9,995 nt of DNA from an uncultured Prevotella sp. (GTDB lineage Bacteria > Bacteroidota > Bacteroidia > Bacteroidales > Bacteroidaceae), in assembly GCA_934281565.1 (NCBI GenBank), contig CAKQXI010000086.1:1-9995 (forward strand), in the 5' to 3' direction. The notes beneath the pieces were generated by a model. That model searched no databases and was not told where the DNA came from. It saw only the letters and a list, made by a program, of their open reading frames with translations. Position numbers and translations under genes: made by a program. Shown piece after piece: positions 5,189 through 9,995 of the stretch. Each line of letters begins with the position of its first letter. Positions within the stretch are counted from its first letter, which is position 1.

Positions 5189-6754
5189 ATGGCAAAGATA
5201 GTAAATAAATATCCTGTAGGAATTCAGACTTTTTCGAATATTCGAGAGGGCAATTATCTATATGTTGATAAGACGAAATATATAGTGGATTTCTTGGTGA
5301 AAGGAATGAAGTATGTCTTTCTAAGTCGCCCAAGGCGATTTGGCAAGTCCCTTTTCGCCTCGACACTCCATGCCTATTATGAGGGTCGGAAAGATCTCTT
5401 TGAGGGATTGGCTATCGCAGGCTATGAGAAAGATTGGGTAAAGCATCCTGTGCTTCACTTTGACATGAGTGGTGCCAAGCATTTTGATGCAGACCGGTTG
5501 AACGCTTATCTTGATTGGTTGTTAAAACCTTATGAGAAAAGTTATGGCATTGGTGAGAATGTATCTTCCGATGCGAATATTCGCTTTGCGGACTTGGTAA
5601 AGCGTGCCCATGAGCAGACTGGGCAGAAAGTAGTGGTGATCATAGACGAGTATGATGCTCCATTGCTTGATGTCGTGCATGAAAAGGAAAACCTAAAAGT
5701 TCTTCGCTTGATTATGCAGAACTTTTATAGTCCTCTCAAACAACTTGACCCATACTTGGAGTTTACTTTTATCACGGGTATCACCAAGTTCCCACAGCTC
5801 AGTATTTTCAGCGAGTTAAACAACTTGGACAATATCAGTATGTTTAACCAGTATTCTGCCATTTGCGGTATCAGCAAGACGGAGCTGACAACTGTGATGA
5901 AACCAGATATAGAGGGACTTGCAGAGGCTCTCAATAAGACTTACGACGAGACATTGGAAGATTTAACTAACTATTATGACGGTTATCATTTTAGTGATAA
6001 ATCGGAAGATATATTCAATCCATTTAGTCTGGTAAAGGCTTTGAATGGTCAAAAGATAGCACCTTATTGGTTTGGCTCAGGTACTCCTACTTTTTTGTTG
6101 AAACAACTGGATAGGTTCAATGTCAATCTTACATCCCTTGAGAGCCAAGATGTAGTGTTGAGTTCCTTTGACCTCTCTCCAGAAGAAATGACGGATGCCT
6201 TGCCTTTGCTCTATCAAAGTGGTTATCTTACCATCAAGAAGTTCGACCCCATGTTCAGTGAATATACCTTGGGCATTCCTAACAAGGAAGTACGCGATGG
6301 ATTGCTTAACTCTTTGATACCCCATTACGTAAATCCTCGTCGTTCCGACAACGATGCCTTTCTGCTTGGATTCTGCAAGGCGGTATATCGTAATGACATA
6401 GAGGCAGCATTGGAGCATATGCAAGCATACATGGCTAAGATACCGTATGATTTGGAGAACCATACGGAAAAGCATTACCAAACTATCTTCTACTTGATGT
6501 TCAGCTTCATCAACATCTATATCCGTACAGAGGTAAAGAGTGCCGTTGGGCGTGCCGATGCAGTGATGCATATGCCTGATACGATATATGTATTTGAGCT
6601 GAAAGTAGATAAGTCGGCGGATGAGGCTCTACGGCAGATAGACGAGAAAGGATATATGATTCCTTATGCAGCCGAGGGAAAGCGACTGGTGAAGATAGGT
6701 ATCAGTTTTGATAGTAGCCAAAGGACCATAGCGGATTGGAAAATCAAGGAATAA
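5189..6754 (+). CDS. AAA-ATPase-like protein with C-terminal PD-(D/E)XK nuclease domain
   Basis: A 521-aa cytosolic protein of the widespread Bacteroidota family that joins an AAA-ATPase-like domain to a PD-(D/E)XK nuclease fold (the DUF1703 / PDDEXK_9 type). The N-terminal part has the family P-loop SRPRRFGKS (46-54, Lys53-Ser54), a Walker B VVVIIDEYDAPL (148-159, Asp153-Glu154) and a sensor-like ITGITKF (195-201). The C-terminal domain has GRADAV (Asp457), FELK (Glu470-x-Lys472) and a following Gln483, as expected for the nuclease active site. Both sites look intact and the length is normal. The biological role of the family is not established; it is often present in many copies per genome in variable regions. 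The ATG at 5189 is chosen because the nearby ATG at 5185 is out of frame. The next gene starts about 11 bases after its stop. Confidence 0.92.
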   Translation: MAKIVNKYPVGIQTFSNIREGNYLYVDKTKYIVDFLVKGMKYVFLSRPRRFGKSLFASTLHAYYEGRKDLFEGLAIAGYEKDWVKHPVLHFDMSGAKHFDADRLNAYLDWLLKPYEKSYGIGENVSSDANIRFADLVKRAHEQTGQKVVVIIDEYDAPLLDVVHEKENLKVLRLIMQNFYSPLKQLDPYLEFTFITGITKFPQLSIFSELNNLDNISMFNQYSAICGISKTELTTVMKPDIEGLAEALNKTYDETLEDLTNYYDGYHFSDKSEDIFNPFSLVKALNGQKIAPYWFGSGTPTFLLKQLDRFNVNLTSLESQDVVLSSFDLSPEEMTDALPLLYQSGYLTIKKFDPMFSEYTLGIPNKEVRDGLLNSLIPHYVNPRRSDNDAFLLGFCKAVYRNDIEAALEHMQAYMAKIPYDLENHTEKHYQTIFYLMFSFINIYIRTEVKSAVGRADAVMHMPDTIYVFELKVDKSADEALRQIDEKGYMIPYAAEGKRLVKIGISFDSSQRTIADWKIKE

Positions 6755-6765
6755 CACAGAACAAG

Positions 6766-7722
6766 ATGAGAAAGAATAATACAAAAATAGTTATATGCTC
6801 AACGTTGATAACTGTCATCGTGCTTACCTTGGCATTGGTGGGAGGCAGTTTCTATATGCTTAATTACTCCTTGTCTTACACTCCAAAGGAAAGAAAATCG
6901 GCAGAGCAGCAGATGCTTCGTATCAAGGAAGAATGTCCTTGGACCGTGGCTTGGATTGACTCGGTCTATGAACATCGGGCTGTGAGAGATACCTTTGTGG
7001 TGATGCCATCGGGATATAAGGCGCACGCCATTTACCTTTATGCGCCACAGCCCACCAATAAGACTGCCGTGGTGGTGCATGGCTATAAGGTACGTGCCGA
7101 GGGAATGCTCCACATCGCTTATCTCTACAACCACGACTTAGGCTATAACGTTCTCTTGCCCGACCTCTATGGGCATGGAAAGAGCGAGGGTGACCATATA
7201 CAGATGGGTTGGAAAGACCGTTGGGATGTTATCAGGTGGGCAGAGATAGCCCATGGGATATTTGCGAGCAAGAACGAGCAGATGGTACTTCATGGCATCT
7301 CTATGGGAGCGGCTACAGTGATGGCTGTTTCTGGTGAGAAAACTCCCGATTACATCAAGTGCTTTGTGGAGGATTGCGGTTATACGAGTGTCTGGGATGA
7401 GTTCGCAGCCCAGTTGGAAGACCAGTTTAGTCTGCCACAGTTCCCATTGATGAACATTACTTCTGAACTATGCCGAAAGAAATATGGCTGGTCGTTTGCC
7501 GAGGCTCGGCAGATAGACCAAGTAAGGAAATGTCGCAAGCCCATGCTTTTCATTCATGGCGACGATGATGACTTTGTGCCTTCATGGATGGTTCATCCAC
7601 TTTATGAGGCAAAGGTGGGCAAGAAGCAAATCTATATAGCTCCGGGCTCTGAACATGCCATGGCTTATCGTGATCATCATGCCCAGTATACAAGGGTGGT
7701 GAGAGAGTTCCTGACGCATTAA
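6766..7722 (+). CDS. Membrane-anchored alpha/beta hydrolase
   Basis: A 318-aa protein with one N-terminal membrane helix (about residues 8-33, after MRKNNTK) and a periplasm-facing alpha/beta hydrolase domain of the serine-aminopeptidase/Hydrolase_4 type. Visible marks, numbered from 6766: VVVHGY (102-107), the GHGKSEG loop (136-142), nucleophile elbow GISMG (177-181, Ser179), acid HGDDDDFVP (264-272, probably Asp268) and His297 in GSEHAMAY. All triad residues are present. I chose the ATG at 6766 because it gives a compact basic signal-anchor 11 bases after the previous stop. An in-frame ATG at 6736 would add ten residues and overlap the ATPase gene by 19 bases. Substrate unknown: ester, amide or lipid. 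It is probably co-transcribed with its two neighbours, although a weak -7-like CAGTTTTG at 6703-6710 could give it a private promoter. Confidence 0.9.
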   Translation: MRKNNTKIVICSTLITVIVLTLALVGGSFYMLNYSLSYTPKERKSAEQQMLRIKEECPWTVAWIDSVYEHRAVRDTFVVMPSGYKAHAIYLYAPQPTNKTAVVVHGYKVRAEGMLHIAYLYNHDLGYNVLLPDLYGHGKSEGDHIQMGWKDRWDVIRWAEIAHGIFASKNEQMVLHGISMGAATVMAVSGEKTPDYIKCFVEDCGYTSVWDEFAAQLEDQFSLPQFPLMNITSELCRKKYGWSFAEARQIDQVRKCRKPMLFIHGDDDDFVPSWMVHPLYEAKVGKKQIYIAPGSEHAMAYRDHHAQYTRVVREFLTH

Positions 7723-7746
7723 TCATTTAAAATAATCATACTAACG

Positions 7747-8082
7747 ATGGTAATAGATTTTGAAAAAATTAAGGAGGCTCACTTGGAGGGCTTCAAGGGT
7801 GGACAAGGTAAACTCGACACCCGAAACTATGTAGACGACAAGGTGAAGATTATGTATTCTACCCTTCGTCCCGGTGCATCAACAGGTCTTCATACCCATG
7901 AGGGCAACTGCGAGATTATCTATGTAGTAAGTGGTACTGCTACTTTCCATTATGACGACACGGTGGAGGAAGTCCGTACAGGACAGGTACATTATTGCCC
8001 AATGAACCATGCTCATTATATGGAGAACCTTACCGACCATGATTTGGTATATTTCGCCGTTGTTCCCGAACATCATAATTAG
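7747..8082 (+). CDS. Small single-domain cupin protein
   Basis: A 111-aa cytosolic protein consisting of one cupin beta-barrel. Cupin motif 1 is complete: G47-x-H49-x-H51-x4-E56-x6-G63. Motif 2 is G79-x5-P85-x4-H90-x3-N94, with Asn87 in place of the usual Gly after the Pro. Thus H49, H51, E56 and H90 can bind a metal. Small cupins act as isomerases, dioxygenases or sugar/ligand sensors, and the sequence does not say which. The gene starts 24 bases after the hydrolase and is likely the last gene of that transcript. The segment HYCPMNHAHYMEN is rich in His and Cys near the metal site. Confidence 0.9.
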   Translation: MVIDFEKIKEAHLEGFKGGQGKLDTRNYVDDKVKIMYSTLRPGASTGLHTHEGNCEIIYVVSGTATFHYDDTVEEVRTGQVHYCPMNHAHYMENLTDHDLVYFAVVPEHHN

Positions 8083-8114
8083 GCATCGTAAGTAAGTCTA
8101 TATGATGACGATGC

Positions 8115-8299
8115 TATAAAGCACTTCCTTTAGGTCTAACACAGTATATTATATAGGTGAAACACAGTGCTTTATATAGAGTAAAGGAAGTACTTCATCA
8201 GACCTAATGAAAGTACTTTGATAGACCTAAAGACAGCACAGTGTTTCACCTATATAATATACTGTGTTAGACCTAAAGGAAGTACTTTCATTAAGTGCT
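8115..8299. repeat. Large palindromic repeat region between convergent genes
   Basis: Two 48-base arms, 8123-8170 and 8236-8283, are inverted copies with 47 of 48 bases complementary. The 65-base centre carries more of the same words: AAAGGAAGTACTT occurs again, GACCTAA appears three times (8201, 8224, 8270), and the palindrome AAGTACTT three times (8188, 8211, 8280). A 20-base direct repeat (8200-8219 and 8269-8288) matches at 18 positions. Alternative shorter hairpins compete with the long one: TATAAAGCACT at 8115-8125 pairs with 8166-8176, and 8189-8217 folds on itself. The arms contain AGTATATTATAT, as in the repeat at 582-647. Position between convergent genes (cupin ends 8082, fimbrillin ends 8341) would suit a two-way terminator, but no long T-run follows. 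No transposase is present; a non-autonomous element is possible. Confidence 0.82.
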
Positions 8300-8340
8300 A
8301 TTAATATAGTATTTGGTGTGCTTCTATTTATTGCTGTTGG

Positions 8341-9995
8341 TTAGAAAGCAAGGAAAGGACGGACTTGAGGAGTACCATTATAATTATTTGTGCCTACTTC
8401 ATCATTATTTATACGACCAAAGCCAATTGCACCAATACTTTGATTGATACCATAGTTACATACACCATTATTCATAAAAACTCCTCTTCGGTAATCATAT
8501 TCCGAAGAAGTCCATTCTCTGCATTCCAAAGCACCAGACAATACTGTATAATTACCATCCCCAACCTTGGACAATGCCTTATTGATTGGATCAGTGATAT
8601 GGGTCTTGACACCATTTCTCTTAACAAATCCGTCAAGGTTTGTTCCATTATACACATTCCAAGTACAATCACCTGCTTCTCCTACACCAAGAATAATCAT
8701 AGCATACCATTGACCAGCAGTAGGAATGAACCAGCCTGTTGTCTTACTTGGAGCAGGATTTGTTAAGTTATAAGTTTTTGTCAAACCAAATGCAGGATAC
8801 GTGGAACCATCATTCCACAAACGTGCTGTTTGTATATATCCAGAACCATAATCTGTTGTCTTTGTCGCCAAAACGGCAGATGCCGTTGTTATTGATTGAC
8901 TGCCAGAACTAGTTTGTGTTGTCTTCCTTAAGCAACGAGTTCCTCTATAAGCCTTGGCTGCTGCACTCTCGTTGCTGTAATTATAGTTCTTAATAGCTTC
9001 GGCATACGTACCAGTAGAACCGATTGTCTTTAATCCCATTACCAAAGCATGACCACCACCAGAACTTGTTGTACCTGTTTCCACCCATTTGTTATTGCTA
9101 CTTCCATCACTCAAATAAGCAACAATACCAACTGCAGGATTGACAACACTTGGTTGCAAATCATCCTCATTATGTGTGACACCACCATCCTTATAAAACA
9201 TATCACCCAAAGCCAAGGTATAAGAATGTTTCTCGTCATCTTCCCTCACTGCCGTATGCGCTTCTATCTCTGCCATGCTTGGACTATATGACAGTTTTTC
9301 TTTCCAAGCACCTTTCCAACCTTTCGCTGTGGCATTGAATGTTATGGGAATATTAGGTTTCACGATGGCAACATAGCGATTATAAGACAATTCACAAGGA
9401 ATATTATCTACAAACTTATCACTGACAATAACAGTTGTCCAATCGTAAGTTTTATCACTCAATTCATATTTAAGACCTTCACCTAAAGTAATGTCAGCAA
9501 GTCCCATGGCATGGGTCATATTGAAATCAATACTACTTGCGGTGCTACTGATATTAGCCATACCAATTTGCAAGTCACAGGCATTTAACTTTGCCAAAGT
9601 GCTTTGGTCAAAGGATGGTGACCAAGCACTTATCGCATCGTTAAAGAAACTGGCAGCATCAGTGATGTTGGTTACCGTTGTACCAGCTTGTGGCAAATTA
9701 CTACTAAAGTCTGTACTGGTAGGATTACAATAAGCAAAATACTTGAACCTCGGAGAGAACAACATATTTACATCCTTGGGTAAGCTCCAAGACTTGGTAC
9801 TGCTATTATAGGTTAATTGAACATTGGCATTGCGTATATAGCCTTGGTCGTCTACGACAAACAAACCTACTTTCTCTGTGCCATCATAAGCTGATTTCAA
9901 CTTACCTGTTGCATAGTTACTGCTCCAGTTGGTAGGAAACTCGATGTTACCCAAACTAAGAGTTGTGACTTCGGAAGCGGACAGTTTATAAATAA
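8341..9995 (-). CDS. Fimbrillin-like surface protein, 5' end outside window
   Basis: At least 551 residues of a secreted surface protein resembling the fimbrillin / Mfa-like family of Bacteroidales, which form fimbriae or adhesive surface structures. The frame has no stop up to position 9995, and no ATG; a TTG at 9952-9954 is only an internal Leu codon, with in-frame residues such as YKLSASEVTTLS before it. The true start, with its signal or lipobox, therefore lies beyond the right edge. The N-terminal portion (LSLGNIEFPTNW, EKVGLFVVDDQGYI) resembles the start of an Mfa-like domain. The C-terminal part has GWFIPTAGQWYAMI, then REWTSSEYDYRRG and the ending VRPFLAF, similar to the lectin-like DUF1566/FISUMP type of C-terminus. 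It is rich in Ser, Thr and Asn, as usual for exported proteins. It converges with the cupin gene across the palindromic region. Confidence 0.8.
   Translation of the reverse strand, partial: IYKLSASEVTTLSLGNIEFPTNWSSNYATGKLKSAYDGTEKVGLFVVDDQGYIRNANVQLTYNSSTKSWSLPKDVNMLFSPRFKYFAYCNPTSTDFSSNLPQAGTTVTNITDAASFFNDAISAWSPSFDQSTLAKLNACDLQIGMANISSTASSIDFNMTHAMGLADITLGEGLKYELSDKTYDWTTVIVSDKFVDNIPCELSYNRYVAIVKPNIPITFNATAKGWKGAWKEKLSYSPSMAEIEAHTAVREDDEKHSYTLALGDMFYKDGGVTHNEDDLQPSVVNPAVGIVAYLSDGSSNNKWVETGTTSSGGGHALVMGLKTIGSTGTYAEAIKNYNYSNESAAAKAYRGTRCLRKTTQTSSGSQSITTASAVLATKTTDYGSGYIQTARLWNDGSTYPAFGLTKTYNLTNPAPSKTTGWFIPTAGQWYAMIILGVGEAGDCTWNVYNGTNLDGFVKRNGVKTHITDPINKALSKVGDGNYTVLSGALECREWTSSEYDYRRGVFMNNGVCNYGINQSIGAIGFGRINNDEVGTNNYNGTPQVRPFLAF

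Noticed and set aside
8365..8766. Rightward reading frames of 80-133 codons opposite the fimbrillin-like gene.
   Set aside because: They are shadows on the opposite strand of a long coding frame, with compositions that do not resemble proteins.

Overview
The window looks like a chromosomal segment of a gut-type Bacteroidales bacterium, most likely Prevotella/Segatella-like. This is inferred from several things: Bacteroidota -7 promoter elements of the TAnnTTTG type before genes, no Shine-Dalgarno sequences, a fimbrillin-type surface protein, a short-signal Bacteroidota lipoprotein, and an AAA-ATPase/PD-(D/E)XK gene of a family expanded in this order. No rRNA, tRNA, CRISPR array, integrase or transposase is visible.

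Layout. Positions 1-3040 are read leftward: a beta-carbonic anhydrase (9-554), a 22-bp triple repeat in its leader (582-647), a secreted type-B carboxylesterase (778-2385), and an unrecognised lipoprotein (2423-3040) that probably shares a transcript with the esterase. A divergent promoter region (about 3097-3240) separates these from a rightward MgtC/SapB-family membrane protein (3266-3922).

Positions about 3940-5080 hold the most unusual part: two tandem copies, 562 bp apart, of a complete mini-operon. Each copy has its own promoter, a 75-aa two-TM protein, a 35-aa one-TM protein and an intrinsic terminator. The 35-aa genes (4295-4402 and 4854-4961) are easily missed because of their size. 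The promoter, leader, cytosolic N-tail of the first protein, C-tail of the second and terminator are almost identical between copies, while the membrane-embedded centres have diverged strongly. I do not recognise the family, and its function is unknown.

Downstream is a rightward run of three closely spaced genes: an AAA-ATPase-like/PD-(D/E)XK protein (5189-6754), a membrane-anchored alpha/beta hydrolase (6766-7722) and a small cupin (7747-8082). A convergent intergenic region (8083-8340) contains a 48-bp near-perfect inverted repeat and nested smaller palindromes. It faces a leftward fimbrillin-like surface protein that runs off the right edge of the window (8341 to beyond 9995).

The genes do not form one obvious pathway. 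The left part concerns envelope hydrolysis and CO2/bicarbonate chemistry, the centre small inner-membrane proteins next to MgtC, and the right an accessory ATPase/nuclease operon and a surface adhesin. The two palindromic intergenic repeats share a 12-bp core (AGTATATTATAT) and may belong to one repeat family.
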